Shown in pieces: positions 17,863-28,585 of a stretch of DNA of 64,000 bases (its first letter is position 1; every line of letters starts with the position of its first letter). The notes below the pieces were generated by a model, which saw only the letters and a list, made by a program, of their open reading frames with translations, ran no database searches and was not told the origin of the DNA. The DNA comes from Dokdonella sp. (GTDB lineage: Bacteria; Pseudomonadota; Gammaproteobacteria; Xanthomonadales; Rhodanobacteraceae): the NCBI GenBank assembly GCA_016712865.1, contig JADJQH010000002.1, positions 310,001 to 374,000 of the forward strand. Reading direction: 5' to 3'. The position numbers and the translations under genes were made by a program.

Positions 17863-17917
17863 AACTGCGCGGCTTCGACAAACGCCGATTCAAGATTCGC
17901 GACACACAGGAGGATGT

Positions 17918-18700
17918 ATGGGCTTTCTTCAGGGCAAACGCGCATTGATCGTGGGCATCGCCAGCACGCGGTCCATTGCTTGGGGAATTGCCCATGCAAT
18001 GCATCGCGAAGGTGCATCGCTGGCATTCACTTACCAGAACGACAAGTTGAAAAGCCGCGTCGAAGATGCGGCGAACGAGTTCGGATCAAGCATCGTGCTG
18101 CCGCTGGATGTCGGCGACGATGCGCAGATCGACCAGATGTACCGCGATCTGGGAAGTCATTGGGATGGCTTCGACATCCTGGTGCATTCGGTGGGCTTCG
18201 CACCGCGTGAGGCCTTGCAGGGCGAGTTTCTCGACAACCTGACGCGCGAGGCGTTTGCAATCGCGCATGACATTTCAAGCTACAGTCTGGCAGCACTGGC
18301 CAAGGCCGGTCGGCCGATGATGCAGGGACGCAACGGTTCGATCCTGACCTTGAGCTATCTCGGCGCGGAAAAGGCCCTGGCAAACTACAACGTGATGGGC
18401 CTGGCCAAGGCCAGTCTGGAAGCCAACGTACGTTACCTGGCTTACAACCTGGGTCCCGAGGGTACCCGGGTGAACGGAATCTCGGCCGGGCCGATCAAGA
18501 CGCTGGCCGCCTCCGGGGTTGGCAACCTGCGCAAGATGCTGGATCACGTTGAACACAGTGCACCGCTGCGCCGCAACGTGACCCCCGAGGAAGTCGGCAA
18601 TGTCGGCGCATTCCTCTGTTCGGATCTGGCGTCCGGCGTAACCGGGGAAATCGTCTACGTGGACTGCGGATACAGCACGGTCGGCATGACCGGACTCTGA
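17918..18700 (+). CDS. fabI: Enoyl-[acyl-carrier-protein] reductase (NADH) FabI
   Basis: A 260-residue short-chain dehydrogenase-type enzyme completing each fatty-acid elongation cycle. Cofactor loop [11 protein letters not shown] at the N-terminus, active-site Tyr147 (LSYLGAE), Tyr157 and Lys164 (YNVMGLAK), all matching the triclosan-target FabI class rather than FabV or FabL. An AGGAGG lies 5-10 nt upstream (cacaggaggatgt), a strong ribosome site. Transcribed alone, convergent with ppiD. Confidence 0.95.
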   Translation: MGFLQGKRALIVGIASTRSIAWGIAHAMHREGASLAFTYQNDKLKSRVEDAANEFGSSIVLPLDVGDDAQIDQMYRDLGSHWDGFDILVHSVGFAPREALQGEFLDNLTREAFAIAHDISSYSLAALAKAGRPMMQGRNGSILTLSYLGAEKALANYNVMGLAKASLEANVRYLAYNLGPEGTRVNGISAGPIKTLAASGVGNLRKMLDHVEHSAPLRRNVTPEEVGNVGAFLCSDLASGVTGEIVYVDCGYSTVGMTGL

Positions 18701-18719
18701 TTCGGCCCCATGAAATCCA

Positions 18720-18745
18720 CAGGTGGGCATGGCCATGCCCGCCTG
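18720..18745. terminator. Hairpin between convergent fabI and ppiD
   Basis: A near-perfect palindrome, aggtgggcatgg (18721-18732) with ccatgcccgcct (18733-18744). It lies between stops at 18700 (+) and 18783 (-). There is no T tract, so it may stabilise 3' ends rather than terminate. Confidence 0.4.
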
Positions 18746-18782
18746 GATCTCGCGCGCAGTTCGCAACCGAACAGCCAGCCGC

Positions 18783-20702
18783 CTACATGCGGTCTTCGAC
18801 CACCTTGATCTCGACCGCGCTGCGCAAGGCCGCCACAAAGTCTCGCGCCGCGGAACTTGCTTGCGACTGCATCAGGGTTGTCTTGGCCGCTTCACGCGTT
18901 TTTGCATCCACGCTGGTTGGATCCGCGTCGGCGACCACTTCGAGGCTGAGCAACGCAAACTGGTCGCCCCCCAGATCCACCAGCTTGCTCTGTGGCTGGT
19001 CAGCGATGGGTCGAGGCATCGCGAATGCGGCCGTCACCAGCGCCGAATCCAGATTGACTGCGTCGCGCCCCGTCCCGTGGGCGTGCTGAACCTCAAGTTT
19101 GAGCTCATCCGCGAGCGACTTGAGGCTTTCACCCTTGCCCAGGCGGGCGAACAGGGCATCGGCCTGATCCTTGGCCAACTTGCTTGCTCGCTCGGCAATG
19201 ATTCGCTGCCGGATCTCACCGGCGACCTCATTCATCGGTTTGGCGGTGGCAGCCTTGTGTTCGGCAACCCGGACAACCACCAGATGATCGGGACCGAGTT
19301 CAATCTTCTCGGAATTGTTTCCCTGGGCGAGAACCGAATCCGAGAACGCGGCGCTGAGCACCGCTGGATTGGATGCGATTCCTTCACCGCCTGACCGCGA
19401 GAACAAGCCGGTCTTCTGAACGGTCAGTCCGAGTTCCCTGGCCGCAGGTTCAAGCGAGGTCGAGTCTTCGTACGTCATGTCGATCAATCGACCTGATTTT
19501 TCGTTGAACACGCGCTCGCGTTCCGTATCGCTGTACTCCTTGGCCAGTTCGGAACGAACCTCCTCGAAACTGCGCGTGGTACCCGGGCGAATGTCCCGCA
19601 CCAGGATCACGTGGTATCCCTCGGGCGAAAGCACGGGATCGGACACCTTGTCCTTCTCGAGTGCATAGAGCGCATTTTCGAAAGCAGGATCGGTCATGCC
19701 CTTCTCGATCCAGCCGAGATCGCCACCCAGCGCCTTCGAGCCGAGATCAGCGGAATCCTTCTGTGCAAGCTCGGAGAAATCCTTGCCTTCACGGATCGAC
19801 TTGACGATGGCTTCGGCTGAAGCCAGCGCGGTCTTCTGCTCATCCGGTCCGCCCTTGCCCGGGATCTTGACCAGGATATGCGAAGCAAGCCGCTGCTCCG
19901 ACGAGACAAAGCGGGTCTTCTCCTTCTCGTAACGGTCCTTCAGGGTTGCTTCGTCCGCCACCAACTGGACATCCAGGCTCTTGCCATCGATCTCGAGGTA
20001 TTCGAGGGCAACCTGCTCCGGATTCATGAACTCCTGCGTGTGCGCGTCGTAGAAGGTCTTGACCTCTGCATCGCTCACTGCCGAATCTGGAGATGCCGGC
20101 TTTGCGAGATTCAAGTAGCTGAAGTCCCGCGTTTGTCCGCGCAAACGCAGGTAGTCGTCCACCTGGTTGTCGGTCACGAACGCGCTGGCGGCAATTTCCA
20201 CCGGCAACTCGCGCGAGGCGATTTCTTCGGCAACCTGGTTGGAAAAACCGACCGGCGTCTTGCCGATTGCCGCCAATCGTGCCCGGTACAGGTTCTCGTC
20301 AAACTTGCCATCGGTCAGGAAGGCGGGAATCTTGAGGATCTCGCTGCGCAGCCGGTCCGCGGGAATCACCACACCCAGTCGCTCATTGGCCTGCAGGATC
20401 ACCTGCTCATCAATCATTTGATCAAGGATGCGTCGCTTGATCGCCGGTTGCTCGAAGAAACTGGCATTGATCGCGCCGTTGGCCTGCTGGAGCTGTTGCT
20501 GCCTGAACTCATCGAAGCGCGTGCGGAAATCCTGCTGGCTGATTTTCTTGTCGCCGACCTTGGCTACGAAATCGTCTGTTTGCGTGACGAAATAGGATTC
20601 GATACCGAAAAACGAGAAGGTGATGACGATCAGACCCAAGAGGATCTTGGCAATCAGTCCGGAGGTTTTTTCGCGAAGAGCCTGGAGCATGTACCGCCTC
20701 AA
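18783..20702 (-). CDS. ppiD: Periplasmic folding chaperone / PPIase-like PpiD
   Basis: A 639-residue protein with one N-terminal membrane helix (about 17-36), a SurA-N-like chaperone domain, a parvulin domain near the middle (SEQRLASHILVKIPGKGG through ILVRDIRPG) and a long C-terminal chaperone part. PpiD helps proteins emerging from the Sec translocon. The size is that of E. coli PpiD (about 620). Start ATG 20702 is followed by MRRYMLQALREK, the standard cytoplasmic leader. It lies downstream of hupB, as in E. coli (lon-hupB-ppiD). Confidence 0.92.
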   Translation of the reverse strand: MRRYMLQALREKTSGLIAKILLGLIVITFSFFGIESYFVTQTDDFVAKVGDKKISQQDFRTRFDEFRQQQLQQANGAINASFFEQPAIKRRILDQMIDEQVILQANERLGVVIPADRLRSEILKIPAFLTDGKFDENLYRARLAAIGKTPVGFSNQVAEEIASRELPVEIAASAFVTDNQVDDYLRLRGQTRDFSYLNLAKPASPDSAVSDAEVKTFYDAHTQEFMNPEQVALEYLEIDGKSLDVQLVADEATLKDRYEKEKTRFVSSEQRLASHILVKIPGKGGPDEQKTALASAEAIVKSIREGKDFSELAQKDSADLGSKALGGDLGWIEKGMTDPAFENALYALEKDKVSDPVLSPEGYHVILVRDIRPGTTRSFEEVRSELAKEYSDTERERVFNEKSGRLIDMTYEDSTSLEPAARELGLTVQKTGLFSRSGGEGIASNPAVLSAAFSDSVLAQGNNSEKIELGPDHLVVVRVAEHKAATAKPMNEVAGEIRQRIIAERASKLAKDQADALFARLGKGESLKSLADELKLEVQHAHGTGRDAVNLDSALVTAAFAMPRPIADQPQSKLVDLGGDQFALLSLEVVADADPTSVDAKTREAAKTTLMQSQASSAARDFVAALRSAVEIKVVEDRM

Positions 20703-20776
20703 CTAGTGATGTGCGTCGTGGAACCGCGAGCAATTGCCACGACTGGAACGCGCATGCCAACGCGTGGCAGGCAACC

Positions 20777-20811
20777 AAAAAAAGCAAGGGCGCCACGCGG
20801 GCGCCCTGCTT
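20777..20811 (-). terminator. Terminator after hupB / tRNA-Val
   Basis: Stem agcaagggcgcc with ggcgccctgct (a 4-nt acgc loop region), followed on the minus strand by seven T. It separates the tRNA-Val end (20899) from the ppiD start (20702). Confidence 0.8.
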
Positions 20812-20898
20812 GGGAAGTACCGACTGGAGATGATCCAATCCGTCATCCCCGGCGTGAGCGGCCGGTATTGTAACCGACTCGCCCGCCAAGACGCGGGG

Positions 20899-20973
20899 TG
20901 GTGGGTGCTGAGGGTTTCGAACCCCCGACCCTCTCCGTGTAAGGGAGACGCTCTACCGCTGAGCTAAGCACCC
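20899..20973 (-). tRNA. tRNA-Val (TAC)
   Basis: A 75-nt cloverleaf: acceptor GGGTGCT/AGCACCC, D loop with AGCTCAG, anticodon loop CTTACAC (TAC), T loop TTCGAAA, and encoded CCA. It lies 8 nt after the hupB stop. Confidence 0.93.
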
Positions 20974-20981
20974 CGATTGCG

Positions 20982-21254
20982 TCAGTTGATGGCGTCCTTG
21001 AGTCCCTTGCCGGCCTTGAATGCCGGAATCTTGGAAGCCTTGATCTTGATCGTGTCACCCGTGCGCGGATTGCGGCCCGTGCGGGCTGCACGCTTGCGCA
21101 CGCTGAACGTGCCAAACCCGACCAGCGAGATGCTGTCGCCGGACTTCAGGGCCTTCTTCACCACCTTGAACATCGCTTCAACTGCGCGTTCGGCATCTGC
21201 CTTGGTCATATCGGCAGCATCAGCCACGGCGCCAACAAAATCACCTTTATTCAT
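20982..21254 (-). CDS. hupB: DNA-binding protein HU-beta
   Basis: A 90-residue histone-like protein with the HU signature [20 protein letters not shown] and the proline-containing beta arm. Start: ATG at 21254 (MNKGDFV), the canonical HU N-terminus; the frame is open further upstream but that leader is not HU-like. HU dimers bend and compact DNA. It lies between lon and ppiD. An AGGGAG (ctccct on the plus strand, about 21261-21266) gives a good ribosome site. Confidence 0.96.
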   Translation of the reverse strand: MNKGDFVGAVADAADMTKADAERAVEAMFKVVKKALKSGDSISLVGFGTFSVRKRAARTGRNPRTGDTIKIKASKIPAFKAGKGLKDAIN

Positions 21255-21549
21255 TATCAACTCCCTTTCGAGCAGCAACCTGGATTTGATTGGATTGAAC
21301 ATGTCGCGAGGTGCGAGCGTTGCGGATTTTCCTCCGGTGCGAACATGTTCCCCCGCGGATAGAACCGACCCGACTACGCATCGATTACCCGTGGCGAAGT
21401 CTTTATACCAGCGGCCCAGATACCGCGCAACACAAGGATTGGCGCGCCTTCCAGCGCTTCTGGCCGTCTGAATCTTCGAGCAAAAATCGCGCCGTTCGTC
21501 AATGCCCGATGCGTCGCAGGTGACTCGGTGCGAATGCGATCGCCCCGAC

Positions 21550-24045
21550 TCAGTGCGGCCGCACAGGAGATTCGATTTCGCGTTCCGTCGATTTTGCCTG
21601 CGCGCCGGCAGCTTCCACTGTCGCGTTGTGACTGCTGGGAGTGACAGGATGTTCCAGTGCAATGTCGAGGACTTCATCGATCCATTTGACCGGACGGATC
21701 TGCAGCGATTCGGTAACGTTGGCCGGTATGTCCGCGAGATCCTTGCGGTTTTCTTCCGGGATGATCACCGTTTCCACGCCGCCACGATGGGCCGCCAGCA
21801 ATTTCTCCTTGAGCCCGCCAATCGGCAAGACACGCCCACGCAAGGTGATCTCGCCGGTCATCGCGACATCGGACCGCACCGGTATGCGTGTCAGTGCAGA
21901 CACCAAAGCCGTGCACATGGCGACGCCGGCGCTGGGACCGTCCTTCGGCGTGGCGCCTTCCGGGACATGGATGTGCACATCCAGCTTCTGGTGAAACTCG
22001 GGATCCACCCCGAGCCGGTCCACCCTCGCCCTGACCACGCTCAAAGCTGCCTGGATTGACTCCTGCATGACGTCACCCAACTGGCCGGTGTGCTGCAGTT
22101 TGCCCTTGCCGGGCACCGTGGTGGCCTCGATGCTGAGCAGGTCACCACCCACCTCGGTCCACGCCAGGCCGGTAACCAGGCCTATCTCATTCTGAAGTTC
22201 GGCGCGGCCGAAATTGAACTTGCGCACACCAAGATAGTGGTCGAGATTCTCGCCACTGACCTCGGCAGCGCGTTTGGAAGCAGTTGCCTTCTTGCCGGCG
22301 ACTGGCTTGTCCTTCGCCTTGCCCTTGCCCTTCTTGGGCGTGGCCAGGCTCAACTCCTTGACCACCTTGCGGCAGATCTTGGAGATCTCGCGTTCGAGAT
22401 TGCGTACGCCGGATTCCCGCGTGTAGTAGCGGATGACATCACGGATCGCGCTTTCCTCGACAAGCAACTCGGCGGCCTTCAGGCCATTGGCCTTCAACTG
22501 CTTGGGCACCAGATAGCGCTGCGCAATGTTCACCTTCTCGTCTTCGGTGTAGCCCGGTATCCGGATGACCTCCATGCGATCGAGCAAGGGGCCGGGAATG
22601 TTCAGCGAGTTTGCGGTGGCGATCCACATCACTTCGCTCAGGTCGAAGTCGACTTCGAGGTAGTGGTCGTTGAACGCATGGTTTTGTTCCGGATCCAGCA
22701 CCTCAAGCAGCGCAGATGCCGGATCGCCACGAAAATCCATCGACATCTTGTCGATTTCGTCGAGGACGAAAAGCGGATTGCGCGTTCCGGACTTGGACAT
22801 GTTCTGGATGATCCGTCCCGGCATCGAACCGATGTAGGTTCGCCGGTGGCCGCGGATCTCGGCTTCGTCACGCACGCCACCCAGCGACATGCGAACAAAC
22901 TTGCGGTTGGTGGCCTTGGCAATCGACTGGCCAAGGGATGTCTTGCCCACGCCGGGAGGACCCACCAGGCACAGGATCGGCCCTTTCATGGTGCGCACCC
23001 GCTGCTGCACGGCAAGGTACTCGAGAATCCGATCCTTGACCTTGTCCAGGCCAAAATGATCGGCATCCAGCACCTGCTGGGCCAAGTGGAGATCCTTGCG
23101 CACCTTGGTCCGCTTCTTCCATGGGGCACCAACCAGCCAATCGACGTAGTTGCGCACCACGGTCGCTTCGGCGGACATCGGCGACATCTGCTTCAGTTTT
23201 GCCAGCTCCGCGCGCGCCTTGGCCAGGGTTGCCTTGGGCATGCCCGCTGCCTCGATCTTGCGCGCGAGTTCTTCCAGTTCGTTCGGGGCATCCTCGGAAT
23301 CCCCAAGCTCCTTCTGGATCGCCTTCATCTGCTCGTTGAGGTAATACTCGCGCTGGCTCTTCTCCATCTGGTTCTTGACCCGGCCGCGAATGCGCTTCTC
23401 GATCTGCTGAACGTCGATCTCGCCATCGACCAGCGCGATCAGTCGCTCCAGGCGATCAGCAACATCGGGAGTCTCGAGAATTTGCTGCTTGTCCTGCAGG
23501 CGCACCGACAAGTGGGCAGCAATGGTGTCCGCAAGGCGCGAAGGATCCTCAAGCCCGGCCAGGGTGGCGAGCAGTTCCGGCGGGATCTTGCGTGAGAGCT
23601 TTACCAGTTGCTCGAACAGGGACACCAGGGATCTGGAGATCACCTCGATTTCGCGCTCATTGCGGGTGTAGACGGACTCCAGCGCGCGCACGCGACCGGT
23701 CAGCAGGGAATTGCGTTCGGAGAATCCGCTGATTTCGGCGCGGGAGGTACCTTCCACCAGAACCTTTATGGTGCCATCGGGAAGTTTCAGGAGTTGCAGG
23801 ACCGTGGCAACGGTTCCGATGGGATACAGATCGCCAGGCCCCGGCTCATCGACGTCAGGGCTGCGTTGCGCAACCAGCAGGATCTGCTTGCCGGACTCCA
23901 TGGCAGCGTCGAGCGCGCTGACCGACTTTTCACGCCCGACGAACAATGGAATGACCATGTGTGGATAGACCACGACATCGCGCAATGGAAGGATCGGCAG
24001 CTCGATCACATCGTCCGACAAATTGCTTGCGATCTTGCTCGCCAT
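21550..24045 (-). CDS. lon: ATP-dependent protease Lon
   Basis: An 831-residue AAA+ serine protease: N-domain ([22 protein letters not shown]), AAA+ module with Walker [12 protein letters not shown], and protease domain with the catalytic Ser in DGPSAG (near residue 705) and a downstream Lys. An insert of about 25 residues rich in Lys and Ala (about 567-593, [12 protein letters not shown] onwards) separates the ATPase and protease domains and is not present in E. coli Lon. ATG 24045 is preferred since GGGAG lies 6 nt before it; ATGs at 24051 and 24108 are less well placed. It degrades misfolded and regulatory proteins. Confidence 0.94.
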   Translation of the reverse strand: MASKIASNLSDDVIELPILPLRDVVVYPHMVIPLFVGREKSVSALDAAMESGKQILLVAQRSPDVDEPGPGDLYPIGTVATVLQLLKLPDGTIKVLVEGTSRAEISGFSERNSLLTGRVRALESVYTRNEREIEVISRSLVSLFEQLVKLSRKIPPELLATLAGLEDPSRLADTIAAHLSVRLQDKQQILETPDVADRLERLIALVDGEIDVQQIEKRIRGRVKNQMEKSQREYYLNEQMKAIQKELGDSEDAPNELEELARKIEAAGMPKATLAKARAELAKLKQMSPMSAEATVVRNYVDWLVGAPWKKRTKVRKDLHLAQQVLDADHFGLDKVKDRILEYLAVQQRVRTMKGPILCLVGPPGVGKTSLGQSIAKATNRKFVRMSLGGVRDEAEIRGHRRTYIGSMPGRIIQNMSKSGTRNPLFVLDEIDKMSMDFRGDPASALLEVLDPEQNHAFNDHYLEVDFDLSEVMWIATANSLNIPGPLLDRMEVIRIPGYTEDEKVNIAQRYLVPKQLKANGLKAAELLVEESAIRDVIRYYTRESGVRNLEREISKICRKVVKELSLATPKKGKGKAKDKPVAGKKATASKRAAEVSGENLDHYLGVRKFNFGRAELQNEIGLVTGLAWTEVGGDLLSIEATTVPGKGKLQHTGQLGDVMQESIQAALSVVRARVDRLGVDPEFHQKLDVHIHVPEGATPKDGPSAGVAMCTALVSALTRIPVRSDVAMTGEITLRGRVLPIGGLKEKLLAAHRGGVETVIIPEENRKDLADIPANVTESLQIRPVKWIDEVLDIALEHPVTPSSHNATVEAAGAQAKSTEREIESPVRPH

Positions 24046-24087
24046 CTCCATCTCCCGAAATCCGACCCGATCATCACCAGTAAAACG

Positions 24088-24114
24088 CAAAAGGCAGCGT
24101 GATTGCACGCTGCC
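24088..24114 (-). terminator. Terminator after clpX
   Basis: Stem ggcagcgt (24093-24100) with acgctgcc (24107-24114), loop of six, followed on the minus strand by TTTTGCGTTTTA. It separates clpX from lon. Confidence 0.7.
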
Positions 24115-24178
24115 ATGGGGTCAAGTGTGGTCGCCGCGCCGCAATGCAAGGGGCAAGGCCGGAGCGGCCGGCAACCGG

Positions 24179-25459
24179 CTACTCCGCAGAGGCCGCACGC
24201 GCCTGCATGTTGCCCTGGTAGATGAGATAGGGCTCGGCTTGACCCTTGATCACCGCTTCGTCCACGACAACCTTGCTGACATGCTCAAGGGATGGCAGGT
24301 CGAACATGGTTTCAAGCAGGACCTGCTCCAGGATGGTGCGCAGACCACGCGCGCCCGTTTTCCGGCTCAATGCCTTCTGTGCAATGGCGGACAATGCGTC
24401 GGCGCGGAACTCCAACTCCACGCCTTCCATGTCGAACAGGCGCTTGAACTGCTTGGTGATTGCGTTCTTCGGTTCGGTGAGGATCTTGATCAGGGCTTCC
24501 TCATCGAGTTCTTCCAGGGTCGCAACCACGGGAAGGCGTCCGACGAATTCCGGAATGAGACCGAACTTGATCAGGTCTTCCGGCTGCACCTGGCCGAGCA
24601 ACTTGCCGGTATCCGCCTTGTTTCCGCTGCTGCGGATTTCCGCGCTGAAACCGATGCCAGTGGTCTCGGAACGTTGCTGGATGATCTTTTCCAGTCCCGC
24701 GAACGCGCCGCCAACAATGAAAAGCACATTCTTGGTGTCCACCTGCAGGAATTCCTGCTGCGGGTGCTTGCGTCCGCCCTGCGGCGGCACCGAAGCGACG
24801 GTGCCTTCGATCAACTTGAGCAGGGCCTGTTGGACGCCTTCGCCGGAAACATCGCGCGTGATGGACGGGTTTTCACTCTTGCGCGAGATCTTGTCGATCT
24901 CGTCGATGTAGACGATGCCGCTTTGTGCCTTGTCGACGTCGTAGTCACACTTCTGCAGCAGCTTCTGGATGATGTTCTCGACGTCCTCGCCCACATAACC
25001 CGCTTCCGTGAGCGTGGTTGCATCGGCAATGGTGAACGGCACATTGAGCAGGCGTGCAAGGGTTTCCGCAAGCAGGGTCTTGCCGGAACCGGTTGGACCA
25101 ACCAGCAGGATGTTCGACTTGGCCAGCTCGACCTCATCGTTGCGGTTGCGTGATTCCAGGCGCTTGTAGTGGTTGTAGACGGCAACCGCGAGGACTTTCT
25201 TGGCCCGTGCCTGCCCGATCACGTATTGATCCAGGACTTCAAGGATTTCCTTGGGCTTGGGCAGGTGACTGCGCGCAGAGGCCGCCTTTTCCTCAAGTTC
25301 CTCGCGAATGATGTCATTGCACAACTCGACACATTCGTCGCAAATGAACACGGATGGACCCGCAATCAGCTTGCGGACCTCATGCTGGCTCTTGCCGCAA
25401 AAGGAGCAGTAAAGGATCTTGCCGCTGTCGCCCGATCGGCCTTGTCGCTCGTCAGTCAT
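24179..25459 (-). CDS. clpX: ATP-dependent Clp protease ATPase subunit ClpX
   Basis: A 426-residue unfoldase. The N-terminal zinc-binding domain has CSFCGKS and CDECVELC (four Cys), followed by an AAA+ domain with Walker A GPTGSGKT, Walker [10 protein letters not shown] and the substrate pore loop GYVGED. The IGF-type ClpP contact loop is in the Lys-rich region before LIEGT. It unfolds ssrA-tagged and other proteins for ClpP. Directly downstream of clpP with a 114-nt gap. Confidence 0.96.
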   Translation of the reverse strand: MTDERQGRSGDSGKILYCSFCGKSQHEVRKLIAGPSVFICDECVELCNDIIREELEEKAASARSHLPKPKEILEVLDQYVIGQARAKKVLAVAVYNHYKRLESRNRNDEVELAKSNILLVGPTGSGKTLLAETLARLLNVPFTIADATTLTEAGYVGEDVENIIQKLLQKCDYDVDKAQSGIVYIDEIDKISRKSENPSITRDVSGEGVQQALLKLIEGTVASVPPQGGRKHPQQEFLQVDTKNVLFIVGGAFAGLEKIIQQRSETTGIGFSAEIRSSGNKADTGKLLGQVQPEDLIKFGLIPEFVGRLPVVATLEELDEEALIKILTEPKNAITKQFKRLFDMEGVELEFRADALSAIAQKALSRKTGARGLRTILEQVLLETMFDLPSLEHVSKVVVDEAVIKGQAEPYLIYQGNMQARAASAE

Positions 25460-25573
25460 GCCCTGCCTCGGGTGGTTTCACGTCATGCCGAGCGAGCATA
25501 ACACAGCATTCCGGCCATGCCTGTGCAGGCCTGGCCAGGACCAAATGGACGCAATCAACCCCGATCAATGTCA

Positions 25574-26206
25574 TCAAGCGGGGCGTATCGTCTCGTTGGG
25601 CCGACGCTCGAGCACTGCATCGATCAAGCCGTAAGCCTTGGCATCTTCGGCGTTGAAGAACAGGTCACGTTCAACATCCCTTTCAATGCGCTCGACGGAC
25701 TGGCCTGTGTTCTGCGCCAGCTCCTCGTTCAGGCGGCGACGCAGGTAAAGGATTTCCTTGGCCTGGATCTCGATATCGGTTGCCTGGCCCTGGGCGCCGC
25801 CGGACGGCTGATGGATCATGACCCGGGAATTGGGCAGTCCGTAGCGCTTGCCCTTCTGTCCCGCAGCCAGCAGGAACGCACCCATGCTGGCCGCCTGGCC
25901 AATGACCATGGTGCTGACATCGGGCTTGAGGAAGCGCATGGTGTCGTAAATGGCGAGGCCAGCGGTAACCGAACCGCCCGGGCTGTTGATGTAGAGGTTG
26001 ATGTCCTTGTCCGGATTCTCCGATTCCAGGAACAGCAATTGCGCAACCACCACGTTGGCAACGTAGTCGTCGATCGGGCCCACCAGGAAGATGACGCGTT
26101 CCTTGAGCAGGCGCGAGTAAATGTCATAGGCGCGCTCGCCACGCGAGGTCTGTTCAACGACCATCGGTACGAGATTGAGTGCCTGGCTGGCTTGATGACT
26201 CGGCAT
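25574..26206 (-). CDS. clpP: ATP-dependent Clp protease proteolytic subunit ClpP
   Basis: A 210-residue serine protease subunit. The triad is Ser107 (GQAASMGAF), His132 (VMIHQPSGG) and an Asp near 181. Length and the short propeptide fit the single housekeeping ClpP of Proteobacteria. Fourteen copies form the barrel capped by ClpX or ClpA. It follows tig by 28 nt and is probably co-transcribed with it. Confidence 0.96.
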   Translation of the reverse strand: MPSHQASQALNLVPMVVEQTSRGERAYDIYSRLLKERVIFLVGPIDDYVANVVVAQLLFLESENPDKDINLYINSPGGSVTAGLAIYDTMRFLKPDVSTMVIGQAASMGAFLLAAGQKGKRYGLPNSRVMIHQPSGGAQGQATDIEIQAKEILYLRRRLNEELAQNTGQSVERIERDVERDLFFNAEDAKAYGLIDAVLERRPNETIRPA

Positions 26207-26234
26207 GGTGGATCTCCGGCAGACTTCCTGTTGG

Positions 26235-27518
26235 TCAGACGCCTGGGCGCATGACGTCGTTGAAGCTCAGCTTCTGCTCGCTCACCTTGGCGTGCTGGGC
26301 AATCCAGTCAACCACCTGATCTTCAAGCACCCGGCTTTGCAGTCCACTCATCAACTGGGTATCACGCGAATAAAGTTCAACCACCTGCTGCGGCTCTTCG
26401 TAGGTGGAAGCAATGGCGCTGAGCGCCTCGGAAACCCTGCGCGAATCAATGCGGATTCCATTCTGGCGCGCAATCTCGGCGAGCAACATGCCGCCCGCCA
26501 CCCGGCGCCTCGCCGCACCCAGGAACGGTTCATGGGAAACCGTCTCGCGCTTGTCACGCGTGGATTGCCGGGCCAGTTCACGCGCCTCGCCGTCAACCAG
26601 TCCTTGCGGCAGTTCCAGAGAAGCATGCGCATCAATCAGTCGCTCCACGGCCGACGCCTTGAGGCGCGAAGCCAGGGCCGCCGACAATTCGCGCTCGAGG
26701 TTTGCCTTCACATCCTCGCGAAAACGCTCCAGCCCACCTTCGGACACGCCAAACCCTGCCAGGAAAGCCGCGTCCAGCTCAGGCAGCTTGGGCTCCTGGA
26801 CACGGACAATCTTGAAACTCGCGTTTGCCGACTTTCCAGCCAGCCCGTCGATCCTGAAATCGGAAGGAAAGTCGAGCTGCTTGTCGAACGCATCATCGAC
26901 CACATGGCCGATCAGCAGGTTTTCCAGCTCACTGAACAGCGCATTGGACCCCACGATGGTGCCCACGCGGTCCGTTGCCGATTCCGGATAGCGGAAGTCA
27001 GCCGCCTGCGCGGAGAACTCGAACAACACCATGTCATCCTTGCGTGCCGGGCGATCAACCGGATTCCAGCTGCGCCGCTGCATGCGCAGGGTTTCAATCA
27101 TCGTGTCGACATCGGCGTCCTCGACACCGGCGGTCTGCTTGACGATCTCGAGCCCGCTGACGTCAATCGTACCGATTTCCGGCATCACTTCGAACGTGGC
27201 CACATATTCGATCTCGCCATTGTCCGGCTTGCCGCTGGTTGCAATCGAAGGTTGCACTGCTGGACGCAGTTTTTCCGTGGCGACCGCCTCCTGGAACGTG
27301 GAGCCGATCAATTCGGAGAGTGCCTCACCCCGGATCTGTGCGCCAAAGCGCTGCTCGATGACCTTGGTCGGCACCTTGCCGGGACGGAAACCCTTGAGCC
27401 GCGCATTGCGTCCCATGTCCTGAACCCGGTTGCGAATGGTGTCCTCAAGGCGCGCGGCAGGAATGCGAACGGTCAGCTTGCGACCAAGATTGCCGACGTT
27501 CTCTAGTGAAACTTGCAT
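26235..27518 (-). CDS. tig: Trigger factor
   Basis: A 427-residue ribosome-associated chaperone. The N-terminal ribosome-binding domain includes the signature GFRPGKVP; the middle FKBP-like PPIase domain covers about 160-245 and the C-terminal helical arms form the cradle. Start ATG 27518 (MQVSLENVG) has the standard N-terminus. It leads the tig-clpP-clpX-lon-hupB-ppiD run and lies 257 nt downstream of the tRNA cluster. Confidence 0.94.
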   Translation of the reverse strand: MQVSLENVGNLGRKLTVRIPAARLEDTIRNRVQDMGRNARLKGFRPGKVPTKVIEQRFGAQIRGEALSELIGSTFQEAVATEKLRPAVQPSIATSGKPDNGEIEYVATFEVMPEIGTIDVSGLEIVKQTAGVEDADVDTMIETLRMQRRSWNPVDRPARKDDMVLFEFSAQAADFRYPESATDRVGTIVGSNALFSELENLLIGHVVDDAFDKQLDFPSDFRIDGLAGKSANASFKIVRVQEPKLPELDAAFLAGFGVSEGGLERFREDVKANLERELSAALASRLKASAVERLIDAHASLELPQGLVDGEARELARQSTRDKRETVSHEPFLGAARRRVAGGMLLAEIARQNGIRIDSRRVSEALSAIASTYEEPQQVVELYSRDTQLMSGLQSRVLEDQVVDWIAQHAKVSEQKLSFNDVMRPGV

Positions 27519-27775
27519 GGATGCTCCTTGAAACTTGGGTACCCGAGCATGGCTGGGGCGTGGCTAGCCGATAATCATAAATCATTGTTGAGGGGAATCG
27601 GAGAACCGACCGCCAAGATTGGCGGATTCCGGACCCGCAAAGCGGTCTCGAATCCGGACCCCCGACCGGGAGTCGCTCCGCGGGGCGTCAGGATCCCTCA
27701 TTTCCTCTGAGCGTCGACTGGGAAACGCAATTGACCTCTCCGGGCACTGACGCCTGTTTTGCGCCGATCCTGGAC

Positions 27776-27860
<85 letters not shown>

Positions 27861-27943
27861 AACGCCAGAATCCAACGCGTCAACGACGGGGACAATTGAC
27901 GGCATCGGGATGGAGCGCGGGCCGTCGCCCGAAGGGATCTGTT

Positions 27944-28019
27944 TGGTGGGTCGTGAAGGATTCGAACCTTCGACCTATTGATTAAGAGTCAACTGCTCTA
28001 CCAACTGAGCTAACGACCC
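27944..28019 (-). tRNA. tRNA-Lys (CTT)
   Basis: A 76-nt tRNA with acceptor GGGTCGT/ACGACCC, anticodon loop CTCTTAA, encoded CCA. The anticodon is CTT, not the commoner TTT. Confidence 0.92.
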
Positions 28020-28078
28020 AAACAGACAAACCAGTATACCAACACCCGACTTTCCGAAAAACCGGCAAGCCATGAATT

Positions 28079-28155
28079 TGGGGTGAGCGAGGGGATTCGA
28101 ACCCCCGACAACCGGAATCACAATCCGGGACTCTAACCAGCTGAGCTACGCCCAC
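28079..28155 (-). tRNA. tRNA-His (GTG)
   Basis: A 77-nt tRNA with acceptor GTGGGCG/CGCTCAC, discriminator C, anticodon loop TTGTGAT (GTG) and encoded CCA. The base before the mature end is G on this strand, so the G-1 identity base is genomically encoded. Confidence 0.93.
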
Positions 28156-28262
28156 CAGAATCAACTTTTGCTTTGCACACCGGGTGTATTCCACATCCCG
28201 GAAGCCAAACCCACAGAATCCGAATCAAGCCAACGCCATCCTTGCCTGGCTTTCCCGAACGG

Positions 28263-28339
28263 TGGCGCGCCCGACAGGAATCGAACCTGCAACCGTCGGC
28301 TTAGAAGGCCGATGCTCTATCCGGTTGAGCTACGGGCGC
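28263..28339 (-). tRNA. tRNA-Arg (TCT)
   Basis: A 77-nt tRNA with acceptor GCGCCCG/CGGGCGC, discriminator G, anticodon loop CTTCTAA (TCT), T loop TTCGATT and encoded CCA. Confidence 0.92.
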
Positions 28340-28428
28340 ATCGTCAGTCGAATCATTGGCACATTTCCATCGTCCCGTCACGCCCGGGACAAACGGCGCG
28401 CCGCACACCGGCGGAGACAAAGCCAGAA

Positions 28429-28505
28429 TGGTCGGGGTAGAGGGATTCGAACCCCCGACATCCTGCTCCCAAAGCAGGCGCGCTACCAGACTGCGCTATA
28501 CCCCG
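28429..28505 (-). tRNA. tRNA-Pro (TGG)
   Basis: A 77-nt tRNA with acceptor CGGGGTA/TACCCCG, anticodon loop TTTGGGA (TGG), T loop TTCGAAT and encoded CCA. First of the cluster; the Ser/Thr kinase stop is 80 nt upstream of it in the transcription direction. Confidence 0.93.
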
Positions 28506-28585
28506 CCGACCTCGATCCGTCGATACGCCCGCTCGGGCATCCCTCCCGGCAGGGCGCGGAATGGTAATGTCGCCGGACCAGCCCG

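Noticed and set aside
17579-17917. Small genes inside the mltD-fabI gap
   Set aside because: Open frames of 60-126 codons exist on both strands but overlap each other and the inverted repeats, with no family resemblance or ribosome site.
22090-23595. 501-codon open frame antisense to lon
   Set aside because: Shadow of the lon codon usage; no motif, no ribosome site, and lon is unmistakable on the other strand.
27610-27625. Hairpin ccgccaa-ttggcgg upstream of tig as terminator of the tRNA cluster
   Set aside because: The short stem has no T tract on the minus strand; not enough to call a terminator.
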